Positions 11,501 to 24,781 of a stretch of DNA of 64,000 nucleotides are shown here, in pieces. The DNA is from Epiperipatus broadwayi (taxonomy: Eukaryota > Onychophora > Udeonychophora > Euonychophora > Peripatidae). The stretch's first letter is position 1. The number at the start of each line of letters is the position of its first letter. Below the pieces are notes generated by a model. The model saw only the letters and a program-made list of their open reading frames with translations, searched no databases and was not told where the DNA came from. The stretch spans positions 6,555,011 to 6,619,010 of the forward strand of contig JAQFVV010006221.1 of NCBI GenBank assembly GCA_028023455.1. Direction: 5' to 3'. Both the position numbers and the translations under genes were made by a program.

Positions 11501-14500
11501 TAAATTGACATTCTGTAGATCTAACTAGCATTTGGAATTATTCTTTGCATGGGCATATAAGTATTAGTGTTGAGCAATTTTTGTGGTGATGTTTACTTGC
11601 TTGCCCATAATTTACAGCTGTTCAAGATGGATTTTATTTATGATTTGCAGCAGATAGCAGTTTATCTTTGGCATTATTAATTAATCTGTTTGAAAACTAA
11701 TGTTGAAAATCTTTTCAGTCATGGAAATTTAAAAAAATTTTGCTAAATAAAATAAAAAATACAAACAAAAGGAAAAAAGTAATATTAATTAGACCATGAA
11801 TATTAAATTCATGAATAACTGGAGGGCAAATTCTTGTATGGATAGTCTTTTACAATTAAATTATCACCTATTATATATTGACATTATATGCATATAAATA
11901 TGATTTTTAAAATTTTATAAATGATTATTTTATACAAAACAAACTTTTTTAAAAAAATACATTGATTAAATAAAATACCACTAAACAGTCAAACAAATTT
12001 ATTTCACCGTTGTAGTTAAAAAAATAAATTAAAATTTTTTATTACAAATTAGAAGATAGTTAACATTTTAAAAAATCAGTATTTCTTTTTTTAAAATTTA
12101 TTTATTTATGTGTGCTCAGTTTTTAATGCTATACAAGAGTCTTCACTTGACTGATTCTGGGGAAATAGCATGATAAATGAATTTATGATGAACTGATATT
12201 AAATTATAATAGGAATGATATTCATATTTAATTGGGTTTGTAGCACAATAAAATGGTGATACTTACTTTTATATATTGACTGTAATAAATGTAAGCTTTA
12301 TGTGAGTGTTATCTATTCCATGGCCATATAATGTGATTAAATAAGGCTAATTTGCACATTTTAATTTTTTATATATATTGTCCTCATTTTGAATAAAGTT
12401 TTGTACTAATATAAAACTATTCTTTATTTTAATTATTGAAATTAAATTTACATGTAACTAAATAATAGAAAAATATTAAAAGCTCTAAATTTATTTAAGG
12501 AAATAAATAAAAAAAACAAAGTTTATTTTTTATGTTTGTTAGAATAGCAATTTTTTTCCTTGATTCTCATAACATTAAATCCTTCTACAAACAATATAAA
12601 CATATTTTATATTTATTATTAAAAATATTTAAAAATTTATGTAAATAATATTGAAACAAAAGAAATTACCTTTAGAATTCTTTCTGCTTTACAAATGTAA
12701 TGTGAAGAAACACTATCATTTTGAGCATTTTCTACAACTTGATCATTGGGCTATAAAGTTTTCCTATTTTGATAATGCCTGATTTCTAAGAGCAAAAATG
12801 TGGATTCATTATCATTTTGTCAGAAGCATTTAATGTAAAATTGCAATATAAACTTCAGTTCACAAATGGTTAAAATTTTATCATTAGGTATTTCATGACT
12901 AAATGACTGGAAATTTTTAATATTTTTCAGGATTTTCATTTTTTATACAAGTAAAAATAGTTTCTACTTTATTTATAGCTGTGCATAAACAACTAAACAA
13001 AAAACTTGTTAATTTTATCTTGTGTTAATTGAAATTAAAAATTAGTGTTTTTAGAATATAATTGCTTTCAACAATCAAAAGTTTAACCCACTTAGAAATG
13101 CTTTTGTCAGATTTTAGAATCACAACAATTTTATATATAGACTTTATTCTCAGTAGATTACTATTTTTAAGCAAATTCTAATAATGGTAACATGTAAATA
13201 CTATATTGAATTTCAAATAGCAGACCTAATCTATATTTCATTCTTTTTTAATAATTTTAAATTTTACATTTAAGTTGTGTCTTTTTTTTTTTTTAAGTCT
13301 AAAAGCTAATGATATCTTATTGAAGAAAACAGATTATAATAATAAAGATAATTGTCATTGTATTTTTAAATATAGTCATGCAATTTTTTTTTGAACTTGG
13401 GTATTGTGAAATCATTGTTTTTTTTTTATGAGTTTCCTTCCATGAAGTTTTTATTTTATGAATTATCAAAAACCATTATTACATTACTTGCAAAACTTTG
13501 TTGAATGAAAATGTGTTCGATTAGAATGTCCTCTAAAACATTAGTATTTAAAAAAAAAATACAAGGTATTTTGTTTGTTAAACTTTACACAGTCCTAACT
13601 ATCATTGTTAATCGTATTTTTTAATACTACACTAAATTTAGATTAAAATCTTTGTAATTCTTATCTTCATTTTTTCATAAACAGAAATTAAATCATTTTA
13701 AAATTATTTCTATGCATTTTTAAACTATTTCACACATTGTGTGTGTGTACTTGTGAACTTCAATGAAATCATAGTTTCTCTATTATTTAGCATCAAATCT
13801 GACTCAATAAATTTTATTAATAATATCCATGATCATTGATAACTCATTGTGGTTGAAATGCTGCCATTAAAATTTTTTGATTTTGTTTTTTCCTTATATT
13901 TTGCTCCAACAAAATTAATCTATTTTAAACGAAATGGGGGGGGGGGTAATCAATAAATCAACCTTTTCAATACTATTACAGCATAATTCACAATATAAGA
14001 TCAGTTTAAATTAAGGTTATTTTTCAAAATTTATAAAGAAAAGTTTAAATGTAACTACATCCATTATTTATTTAAAAACTTAGCCTTGAAAGTTTTTTAA
14101 ATCTATAATGAAACTGACCATATAGTTTTTATCAGAATCTTTTAAATAATTTCACACAAGTTTTAGACTCAATCATTTGAGTGACTTCATTGTAAATGAT
14201 GTACTATATCCTTAAACCAATCATTTGCATATAATGTTATTAATAGCTGTGAGAATATATTTAATTCTCATATTTAGGAATGACAATTTGGAAGAAACAG
14301 TAATAAAAAGAGTGATTTGAAAGCTAAGAGATCAATGAAACCCACACAATAAGATACAAAAAAAATTACAAATTTATTACAAGTGTGTAATATTGACTAG
14401 ATTTTTTGCTAATTGTATTGGAGTTTTTTCTTTTGTCTGTCCTTTTTCTCTCTCTTTTAAGATAACTTTTTGAAAAAGTGATAGGAGTTTTTATGATTCT

Positions 14501-15235
14501 TTATTACCTTGTTATAAGTTTTTGTAAAAAGATAATGATTGGTTATAGAACAATATTGAGCTTGTCACAATTTTTAATTTTCTAGCAAGTTGAGATTTTT
14601 TGAATACATAACTTTTTTAACTAGTCAGGTTCTGACTGATATTCGTTTTTATAATTGGCTAATCAGAAAAATTTAACCATTATAATCAGCATGCTAAGAA
14701 TAATGTTATTCTTTCTCAAATAGTCCTTCCACTAGGTATGTACATTGAGTTGGGTTTTACAAATATTTTTTTTTGCTTCATTGTGGTTTTATTACTTGGA
14801 TCAGATTATTTTTAATTATTATATGGGCTTTTTCATCTGTATTGTAAGTTATAGTCTTTTTATAGTATTCCTGGAATATTTTTTTTAACAACATTTGGTT
14901 CTAAACTCTGATGAATGACTGAACTTTACATAATATTTTATTTATCTAATGAGGATAATGAAAGACAGCCATTCATTAACAAACTTCACTGGAGCTGGTT
15001 ATATTCTTGATTATTTATAATCAACTGATCAAACTTACTTTCTCAATGAGTGAATGATAGCAATATACTTTATTAATAAATGTAAATAATAGATATGGTT
15101 TTCATGTTAAACCAATCAATACAGATTAGCATTATTACTATTGCTATTTCTTTATTTTTGTAACTGAAATGAAATCTGAAAGAAATTAAATACTGGTATC
15201 AGCAACATCATTATCATTTTCAACCATTATTGATT

Positions 15236-16450
15236 CTTTACAAATTCAAGATCTTATTAAGTTTAATACAGTTTCTCCAATCTATAACTTCTCTTCTCCA
15301 TCTCATACCAACAAACTTCCTTATTTATTCTATCCATCTCACATGTGATCTCTTTCTAGATCTTTTATAGTCTGTTGTTGATATCCAGTTTAGGGCTTTA
15401 GTTATCCATTTATCATCATCTCTTTTAGTAATATGTCCATCCCAGTTTCATTTCAATCTTCTTCAATAACAAACAGTTGCATCTAGACTTTTGATCCCTT
15501 CTTGTTATTCCCAACATAAATCTCTCCATATTTCATTAAGTAGTTTAAGTCTTTTTCTGTTGCTCTTCTATTAAGTATCCAAATCTTAGATTTATAAATA
15601 AGAGCAGCTAAAACAAATTAAAAATCTTCCTTTTCAAATACATAGGCATATTTCCTTTTAATATTAAATTATTTTTACCAAAAGAACTTTATCCACATTT
15701 AATTCTATGATTACTTTCATCCATTATGCTTCCATCCATATTAATAATCTGATTAAACTATTTTTAATTGTTATTGTTTTCTAATTCAAGATTATTGATA
15801 TTTATTTATTTTCTTTTGAGAAAATACATTGAACATTAATTTAATCTTTGTAAAATTTATCTTTGTCATACTTTCTTACTTTTATTAGATAACTCTTGCA
15901 ACATTTCTTGAAACTCTGAAACTTTGTTTGCAAAAAACAAGTACATCACCTAAAAAATCTAGATGATTTAAATAATTTTCATTTATTTGTATTTTTTTTA
16001 ACTTACCAATTTAATTCACTAAACACTTCTTATAAAACTGCTCTAAAAAGTTTTGGAGATGTAGAATCCCCATGTAATCAAATCACTGCTATTGCATTTT
16101 AATATTTTTAAGAATATGACAATATCCTAGATCTATACATTAATGTTTCACAGCTTTAATCAGTGTGGAAATGCATATGGAATCAAATGTCTTCATAATC
16201 TACAAATCCAAAACATAATAGCAGTTGATATTCAGTGATCTTTTCTGTAAATTCTCTGAATATTTGAATGTGATCCACTACATCAAAATTTTTTAAATCC
16301 AGTTTGTTATTTTCATTGCAGAGTCCAACGTTTGCTGTAGATGACTTTATAATCTTTATTAAATATGAATATTATTTCTGCATTCTTTCAATCATCTGGT
16401 ACATTTTTATCATTTAGACATTCAGTATATAATTTTGCAACAACTTTTCT
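15236..16450 (-). pseudogene. Non-LTR retrotransposon (LINE) reverse-transcriptase relic
   Basis: Minus-strand coding remnants in several frames, read from 16450 down to 15236. Near the start is a block like the entry to a LINE reverse transcriptase (VVAKLYTECLNDKNVPDDWK, normally before a KKGD/NYRPISL segment). Then comes a stretch where the catalytic FADD box should lie but is no longer intact, then a thumb-like segment (MPMYLKRKIFN). Last is the typical C-terminal tail WDGHITKRDDDKW, followed by VRW and W as in GHV-R-x(n)-RW ... RPxxRW LINE endings. Stops and frameshifts are frequent, so it is dead. LINEs of this type copy themselves into DNA by target-primed reverse transcription. Confidence 0.7.
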
Positions 16451-16734
16451 GATGTTTTTTTTATGTTTTTTAAGAATATATTTACTTTAATATAATAAGT
16501 TATATATTAATAAAATAAGTTATGAGATTAATTCACAGATAGAGGGAAAATAATAAATAAAATAAATAAATAATAAAAAGCCAAAATAAGATTAATTAAA
16601 TTTCTATAATAAATATTGAATTAAAATGCATTGTGTAACAATAATTATTATCAGAAGGAAAAATAAATATCAGATAAGGAAGATAATTTAATTAATATGA
16701 GTTAAAATACAAATTAAATATACAGACACAAAAT

Positions 16735-17235
16735 TAATTAATGCACTCACCATCCAGATTTTCCCCATTGGCTTTATTACTCCAAAAAACAAAAGGTCTG
16801 AAAATATAAAAACTGGGGGAGGGGAGGCACACACTCTTTTTCATCATCTTCTAGACATTTGTGACACAAGCACGAAGCAACAGAACCAATGGGAGACATT
16901 TTATTCCCAGGATCTTGGCTTCTGTGAGTCAATAAGCCTACTAGGCTCTTAGTAGATCACCCTGATTTTATTATTATTTTAAGGGCCTCCAAACTTTTAA
17001 AGGATGGTTATGACAGTAAACGTAAAAGTACTGTCTTTAGTATTTTATTAATAGTGAATAGATTTAGTAGTGACAGAACTTATTCCTGATTAGCTGCCAT
17101 CAGTTTATATTAAATTAGAATAATGTTTTGATTCATATATATATTATACTTGTGTTTATTAGTATGTGTATATTAAATTGTACAAAATTGAAGTCTGAGT
17201 CGCTGTGTTCTTTGTGTCTTCAAAACATTAGATTC
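16735..17235. other. Unclassified, GC-richer repeat-like segment
   Basis: About 500 bp with higher GC than its surroundings, starting near CACTCACCATCCAGATTTTC and ending near GTGTCTTCAAAACATTAG. It contains a G-rich stretch (CTGGGGGAGGGGAGGC) and no reading frame. The end resembles the U5 end of some LTRs, but I could not find a matching TG start, a second copy or a target duplication, so its class stays open. Confidence 0.3.
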
Positions 17236-17924
17236 CATACTAAATTGTTATTTTTATTCCTGGAATTAATGAAGTAAGGCATAGCAGACATCAATAATAA
17301 TTCCATCATTTCCTTAAGCTTTTCCTTTCTTTATAGACTTAATTCTATATCTCACTTCTTCATATAAAATGTTTGGAAATTCAGATATAATAATTGGAAT
17401 GATTTATCTGCGTTTGTATTCTTTATTATTGTATAGTTTCTTGTATAATTCTACACATTTCATGATGTGGTTCCTTTCCATATACAAAAAACAATCATAA
17501 TATTATTTAACAAATAATCAGAATTTGTTAAATCACTTTAATCTTAAATTTTCACTTTGAGATGTCGTATATAGTGGTCTCATTTTTTGCTATATAGTGT
17601 AAAAAGAATTACTGTGATTAAAGAGATCTTTTTAGAAATGTTCTATCTTTTCTTTTTATTGCTGAAATAACTTTTCTTTCACTATCAAGGCAATTTTTAT
17701 TTTCTTATAGCTTTCCTTATCAATTCCCAGTTATATATTTTATATAAATTATTAACTCTTTTTCATACCATTTTATAGAACTCTAAATATTCAATTCTTG
17801 TTAATAGATTATTTTTAAATACTTTCATATTTCTTGTTTTCTTCATACATTGCCTTGTTGAAAATTTACTGATGAATCTTTTTTTTGTACCAGATATCTT
17901 TGTTGCAGATTTTAATAGAATATT

Positions 17925-19315
17925 AATATGTATGTGTATGTTTAAATGCACATACATATATAAATACATGTATGAACATTTACAAAAAGTCAATTGATTT
18001 AATGAATGATTGGGTAATGGATAAAGAATGGAAAGTAATATAAGGGGAAATAAATAAAATGATAAAAATAATGACTTATAGGAAATGTCAGTAGATGTCG
18101 CTATATATGTAATATACGTGTTAGTATTAGTACGAGGTATCATATTGACAAGGGTAAAAAATTTAGAATTACCGAAAAAGGCTTTTATATATATAATTTT
18201 TCTGTTGATGTATTTACAAGTTGTTATTATTATATAATAAAGATTTATATTATATTTCATTGAGTAAAGAAAAATGTAATGATCCCAAGAAGGAAAGTAA
18301 GTTACAAACATTTATATCAGGGTCAGGCAATTCAGCATACTAATATTAAAAAAATGTCCACCGATGATGACAAAATTATGTTTAAACTAAAGCAGTGTGA
18401 TTAGCCCATATTTATGGAAGTGGACAGTCGTAGCAGGTGTATCATTAATATCAGTCTGTGATTGGTATACTGTTACTTCCAAGTGTAGGAAAAGACCCAT
18501 TATTAAAAAAAACTGACTTAAAGGCATTAAATATGAACGGTAATGTGATTAGAATAAAGGGTGCAGTTGAAGTGCCAATACATGAAAGAGCAAAATTAAT
18601 GTACTGCCACTATATGTAGTACATGCCACTATAACCCCCATATTAGGACGAGACTGGTTCAGTGAAATGGGAGTAAAAGTAACAATTAGTAAAAAAATTA
18701 ATAGCCCTGAGAAAAAAAAACTTTTTGAGGGGATTAAGAGGGAAAATTAAAATACATGAAGCAATGCTGACTGCACTCCTCCAATATGTGACCCCGTAAT
18801 GCCAAATCTGGGAAAATACCGGCTAAAATGTATTTAGGCAGAAAGTTGTGCATAAAATTATCAAACACTATGCCAATTGTGGATCAAAATAAACATCAAG
18901 TCAGTACCTATAAATTTAAGAAATTTAAACTACAGGACAAAGTGTGGATAAAAAATAATACGAACAAGTTTTGGTCACAGGTGAAGTTATTTTGTCATCT
19001 ATCAAAACAAGTAATTACAGTTCGAATAAAAAAACAGGGAAATACTTTGCAAGCATGTAATCCAGCTATGTAAAGATGAGAGCAAGGAGATAACTCCCGA
19101 CTTATTCAACACAACTATCACCAATGACTAGTTATTAAGAGAGAGCACACTAAGTGAGGCAGAACATAAACAACAACAACATGCTAAAAGGAAAATAAAA
19201 AAATATCTTAATGACTATGTACTGATTTCAGAGATTAAAAACTAATTTCTGAACCTGGGGGAAGTAATGATATGTATGTGTATGTTTAAATGCACATTTA
19301 TATATAGGTATGAAC
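17925..19315 (+). mobile_element. Deleted Ty3/gypsy-like LTR retrotransposon relic
   Basis: Two related segments start with GTATGTGTATGTTTAAATGC, one at about 17930 and one at about 19273. They diverge further on and look like the starts of the two LTRs. A purine stretch (GGGGGAAGTAA) precedes the second, as a polypurine tract would. Between them, fragments of an aspartic protease (MEVDSG followed by ILGRDWFSEMG in another frame, about 18410-18680) are followed directly by the integrase C-terminal region (18790-19070). The reverse transcriptase, RNase H and integrase core are missing. LTR ends and target duplication could not be fixed. Confidence 0.6.
18828..19073 (+). pseudogene. Integrase C-terminal fragment of the deleted LTR element
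   Basis: An 81-codon open stretch beginning MYLGRKLCIKLS, which matches the LLFGRxLRTxLD segment at the end of Ty3/gypsy integrases. It continues with KFKLQDKVWIKNN, matching the GDxVWVKN segment, and ends with a stop after NPAM. It is preceded in frame by sequence resembling the usual TTGxSPAE motif. It survives only as a fragment fused by deletion to the protease remnant upstream. Confidence 0.65.
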
Positions 19316-19559
19316 TTAATGAAAAAAAGTTATTAGTTTAAATAAATTAAAGAATTTTAAAAGGCTGATTCTTTTAAAATAGTAAGTAAAAGATTTATAA
19401 CTTTAAGATTAGAAAAATATTATTTTCTAAAATGAATACCAGTTTAATTAATAAGAGTAGAATACATCATTAATGAAATAAAACAATTGAAGGCATTCGT
19501 GTTTAAATTTCCTTCAGAAGATAAACTGAAATAACTCATTAATTAAAATCAGAGCTAAC

Positions 19560-19860
19560 AATGAAATTCTTGTATGGAGCACTGAAATGAAGAATTACCT
19601 GAGATGGGATTACGAGCCAATCAACTTCAGGGATTGACATACCGAATACCTCATTACAATTTGGATCAACAAGACTATACTTCAATCTTGGAACTTCACC
19701 TGTGCATATGGACATATATATATATGGGAGTAGATCATCTTCCGTGGCACAGTAACTTCAAGTGCAGAGAGCTGGCCTCCAAACGTGGGTAACAGCCAGC
19801 TAGGACACTTACAGGTCATACTGATCTAAATTATTATTTATATATGCCTTTGGGCCTTAT
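19560..19860. other. Unclassified GC-richer segment
   Basis: About 300 bp, distinctly less AT-rich than its surroundings, with a 62-codon + ORF starting MGLRANQLQG that resembles nothing I know. It lies just after the deleted LTR element at 17925-19315 and may be part of an older insertion. Confidence 0.25.
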
Positions 19861-22800
19861 ATTAAATTATCATATGTATGTAAATAATTAAAATGCTATT
19901 AAGGATCATTCATTAAATTATCTAAATATGAACTGTTTAGTAGTCATTTGTACTCCTGGGAAATGCATTCTTAGATCAGTTATTAGACATAGTAAATATC
20001 AACTATCTTTTTATAGATTTCAGTAAAGTCTGTATCATCTTTGAAGTATGTTAATATTTTAAAACAATTTGAAAATTCTAATTTAAATTTATTAATGTAT
20101 TTCTATAGGATAGTAATATCAACTATTAATTCTGGCTTTTTAAATTTGTTTCTCTTATTTTGCATTGGCATTTATGTTGATACTTTCCTAATTGATGATC
20201 AATTCCTGTGTTGAATCTGTGAAGAACATTAATATAAAGCTTAAAATATTTTTACTAATTTAAAATCTGCATTTTCTAATACTTTCACATTAAAAATAAT
20301 TAGTGATAGTGATTTTATTTATTTTTTGAAATTAAGTAAAAAAAATTAGAATATTATATTTGTTCTCTATAAAAATTGTCACAATGACAATATTTATTAT
20401 AAATTATTCCTAATAAAATATATAGAAATATGGTTTCTAAAAGCAGCTTATAGTTTTGAAGATTTTAATAAATATCAAGCTTATAGTTGTGAAGATCTTG
20501 TATGAACTTGGACTTAAAAATAAATTAGAATCTGTCATAACTACAAATGATCTACAAAGTTGATAAGAGAACAATTAGTTTTCAAACAGTTATACCTCTG
20601 ATATGATTGTATTATCTTTTAAGTTTTTTAATATACTTTGTCTTTCAGTTATATATAAATATAAACACACACGTATGATGCTAACTTTCAACATTCTATT
20701 AGTGGGGTGGGTGAGATTTCTTTTGGATAATTATTGAACTTTTTTTTTTTTATGGCTACATCAGAGTTTTTTGCCAAAAATTTTGTAGTCATAAAATCTG
20801 CTAACCAAAGATTATTCATCTTACAGAAATAAATTTTAATGCCGTTCTAAACCTAATTTTTTTTAAATATATTTATTTACTTATAAAATATATTTTATTT
20901 ACTGAAAGGCAGACATGTAGACAGTTGCCATAGCTTCCCTTTCTAGAATGGAATATTATATAGATTCTAAGGATTTATTTTTATTAGCACTGATAAAATT
21001 AAACAGTGTCTTCTTTTTTATTTATTTAAAATACATGCATCTTACTGAAAGTTAAAAATAAAGTTAAACTTTACAGTTTCCTTGAATTTATTTATTATTG
21101 TAACATAATTTAATGGTGAATTAAGTTTCAGCAATTAAATAGAACATAATAATTAAAAAATTTAAATAAAAATAAAAGAAATGTTTTGAAATTGACAGAT
21201 AGAAAGGCTTTGTCAAGTTACAGCGCCATGATTTTTTATAAAATATTAATTTAAAGAATGGGAAATAATAAACCTGAAGTAATATTAATATGTTGTGAGG
21301 ATTCAATTTCCTCTAGCATATTTAAATGTGACAAGACTAATTGAAAAATCACTTGGAATCATATTTAGATTGCAAAAACATACTTTAAGGTAGTAAGTAG
21401 TGCATTTATAATTAATTCGTTTCCATAGCAATAATATGTTTTTATTTAAAAATAATCAAAGGGTTTGTTGATTGAGGGTTCATAGGCAGTTCAAGCATCA
21501 GAAATAATCCATAGTTAATATGTCAGTTTTGGTGCTCATTCTTTATATTAACCCTGGAATAACAAAACATTTTATTATTGTAATTGACCATTATTTGAAC
21601 ACCAACATGTATAGTTTTTATTAATGTAAAAAAAAAAAGTAATGCCATAATAGTTTTCAAGTAGTTAATAATGTTTCTTTTAATCAGTAAAAATTGTATA
21701 AGTTCAAGACTGAAATTAGCAAACTTAGTAAGAGACCATTATTGCTGACTCAACAAATATTTGAAATTAATTGATTAATGGGGGGATTTATTAAAATTTC
21801 ATTTTTATAAGAAAATTAGTAAATAATATTTTAATTTGCGAAGCTTTGATAGTTGAAAACTGAAATAAATCTCAAGCGCTTGTTACAACACATAACTGAC
21901 AGCCAATCAGATGTCAAAGATAGCAGTCTTAAATTGAAACATTTTTAAAAGGATCTTTATTATGTATATAGGGGTTTGCAAATATATGAAAAATATTATA
22001 TATATATAATATTTTTTTAAATAATGCTTTTTGAAATCTAATACAGTAAAAAGTGAAAAATACTTTTTTTTTGGATGATAATTTTAATTGTTTTATGTAA
22101 CTTTAAATAAAAGCATGGAATGTCCATAAATTGATTAATTTGATGAATACAGTTTATGATTGAATTAATTAATTTATGGTCACATCATACTTTTAAGATT
22201 ATAGATAACCAAAATTGCAGTTCAAGAAAAAAGGCATTTAAAAAAAAAATAGTTTGATATATTTATTATTTTTTAGTATTTTGCAACGGTGTTATTGTTA
22301 AGAACTCTATCTCTGTATCATTTTAATTTCTCAAAGTCATTTATCATAAACAGGAAAAACTATTTATATTCAAGTTTAAAAACATAATCTAAAAGTTGTC
22401 ATCATATTTCCAGTATTTGAAATTAAATTTGCAGTCCACCGTTACTGTTAGACTAGAAAATGTTGAATATTGCATTGTCATTTATAATAAATGCGTGTTC
22501 AAAATTTGAAAAAAAGTTCATTCTATAAAAGTAGTTTAAAAATCAATTGCATGATTTGATCCATAGAAACAGAATTTTTAAATTAAATAAAACATTTAAA
22601 AAGAAACTTTTAACATCATGTTTTACATCACCATGTTGGTATATTTTTATTAGTAAATTATATATTATTTTCATATTATAAAGGTAAACAATATTAATTA
22701 AAATTTAACATTTAGGATACAATTGAATAGAAATTTTTTAATTATAATATTTATAGAAGTTTGGTTTATTTATTAGTTTAACATTTCGTTTAATAAAAAG

Positions 22801-24074
22801 TACTACAAGATAATGAGAAGTTAATAAAATCAAATAATAGAAATACTAATTGAAATTTTTTATATAAACAAATTAATAAATATCATTACTGAGTACTTTT
22901 TCCTCAAAAAATATTTAATAATAACTATCTTTTGACCTGTAGTGATGGTTGGAAAGAGATAAGTATAAAAGCATTTAGTGGGGATTCTTCTTTGGCAGAT
23001 ACTGACTTTTGTAAATTTAGAAGTTGTTTTTAGTGCTTCTAAACAACCTGCCTATCTTCTGATAAAAAAAAGATTCTTTGTATTTTGGATTCATTAATTT
23101 CCATCTGTTTTTTATTCATACTTCCTTATGAAACAATTATTTCCCTTAGTAAGAATTCAAATTTAAACCAGTAGTATGAATTTTAGTTTGATGAAGGAAT
23201 GTTTTTACTTAGCCATACCAAGATTCTTTATGACTATTTAAAAAAGAATATTTATTGACTAAAATACAAAAGCAACTTTTAAATAGAATAAAATATTAAG
23301 AATTTTCTTTATTAACTTATGGTTTACATTAATACAAATTTTAAAAAATTTTTTATTTTTACATCAAATTGCCTTATTTGTTTTCTAGAAATAAAGTAAT
23401 GATTTAATCAATGTTATGCATGTAAAATCTTACTATCTCCTACTAATTAGTGGATGACAGTAATCATAGAATTTAAATTTTATACTTACGTGAACCCAAG
23501 AAAATTTTGCCCTTCTATCAAACTTATATATATATACACACACAATCACATAAATGTAGCAATACATGAATAATATAGAAATTGCTTTGTTTTACTAGAA
23601 ATATAAAATAAATATAGGTAGCTTTTATATAAACAAATAATCTTGTGTGTTGTAATTTGAAGTTGGTATTTATTTAATTTATAATTTATACAGAAGCTAC
23701 TTATTACCAAATTAACTACTTTTATTTTGCTATAATATCTTATATAAATGCAATTTGTCCACTCTACTTAGAACACTTTTTAGCAAAAAAACTTTTATTG
23801 TACATATATGCATACATAATCTTACATTTTGACTGTCCTGTGGTCTTCTTCAGAGCTATGATATAATGAATAAAATAAAATACATAACTAAAAAAAAACA
23901 GCTAAAATATAACAAAACATAATAAAACTGATATAAATATAATCAAACTCAAATAAAATACTCTAGTTAATACAAAATAAAATATAAAATAAATATAAAT
24001 TATACATATGTATTCCTGACTATATACATATAAAAAACAAAAAAAGACTTATAAACCCAAGAAATAATATCATA

Positions 24075-24102
24075 TTTCAACCAGAGGACTGGTTTTCATC
24101 AG
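24075..24102 (-). ncRNA. Hammerhead-core-like hairpin, copy A
   Basis: On the minus strand CTGATGA (24102-24096) is followed by a hairpin AACCAG-TCCT-CTGGTT and then GAAA (24078-24075). The stem is a perfect 6 bp. A matching stem I and cleavage site are not evident, so only the upper core is supported. Confidence 0.4.
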
Positions 24103-24280
24103 AAAGAAAAACGTATACACAGTAAAATGGCGATATTCAAAAATTACAGATTTGCAGCAATGAATCACCTATGAAAGCCACGTGGCTAAGTGATAATATA
24201 GTCTTATTCACTTTAGTCAGTAATAAATCCATATAAAAAACTAACCAAAGGAAATTATAAATCGAAGTAATAATATAATA

Positions 24281-24308
24281 TTTCAACTAGAGGTCTAGTT
24301 TTCATCAG
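24281..24308 (-). ncRNA. Hammerhead-core-like hairpin, copy B with compensatory change
   Basis: Same layout as copy A, but the stem is AACTAG-ACCT-CTAGTT: the C-G pair of copy A has become U-A through two matched changes. This covariation suggests that the paired structure, not just the sequence, was kept in the source family. Confidence 0.45.
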
Positions 24309-24427
24309 AAAGAAAAAATATACACAGTAAAATGATGATATTTAAAAATTACAGATTTGCAGCAATTCATTGCTGCAAATCTGTAATTTTTGAATATCAC
24401 CATTTTACTGTGTATATATTTTTTTTT

Positions 24428-24455
24428 CTGATGAAAACCAGTTCTCTCGTTGAAA
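24428..24455 (+). ncRNA. Hammerhead-core-like hairpin, copy C
   Basis: Plus-strand CTGATGA (24428-24434), then AACCAG-TTCT-CTCGTT, then GAAA (24452-24455). One mismatch disrupts the six-pair stem. Confidence 0.35.
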
Positions 24456-24781
24456 TATTATATTGTTTCTTGGATTTATAAGTCTTTTTTTGTTTTTTAT
24501 ATGTATTTCCTTTGGTTAGTTTTTTATATTTTTATATGACTATATACATATATATTTAAATTAATAGTTGTTCACAAATATGTATATATGCAGTCAGGAA
24601 TGCACATGTATAATTTTTTTATATTATATATTTTATTTTATATTAACTGGATTATTTTATTTGAGTTTGATTATATTTATATCAGTTTTATTATGTTTTG
24701 TTATATGTTATGCTGTTTTTTATTTTATTTTATTATTTTTATTATTTATATTTTTTATGGTATTATTTATATAGTGCTCAT

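Larger units (their letters stand above)
23870..24770. repeat. Giant AT-rich palindrome with three hammerhead-core-like hairpins
   Basis: Nested inverted repeat. The innermost axis is at 24367-24368, where CAGATTTGCAGCAAT and its inverse are separated by two bases. Pairing continues outward through 24228-24366 against 24369-24536. After a duplicated block (24020-24166) it resumes further out: 23878-24000 is the inverse of about 24610-24770 (for example AACAAAACATAATAAAACTG against CAGTTTTATTATGTTTTGTT). Each repeat unit contains CTGATGA, a hairpin and GAAA. The overlapping + ORFs at 24568-24910 are AT-rich frames through this palindrome and are not genes. The right side abuts a foldback element. 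Confidence 0.75.

Noticed and set aside
17763-18311. 182-codon minus ORF, the longest with no homology
   Set aside because: It overlies the candidate 5' LTR of the deleted gypsy element; its Tyr/Ile/Phe-rich, low-complexity composition is that of AT-rich antisense, and no motif is present.
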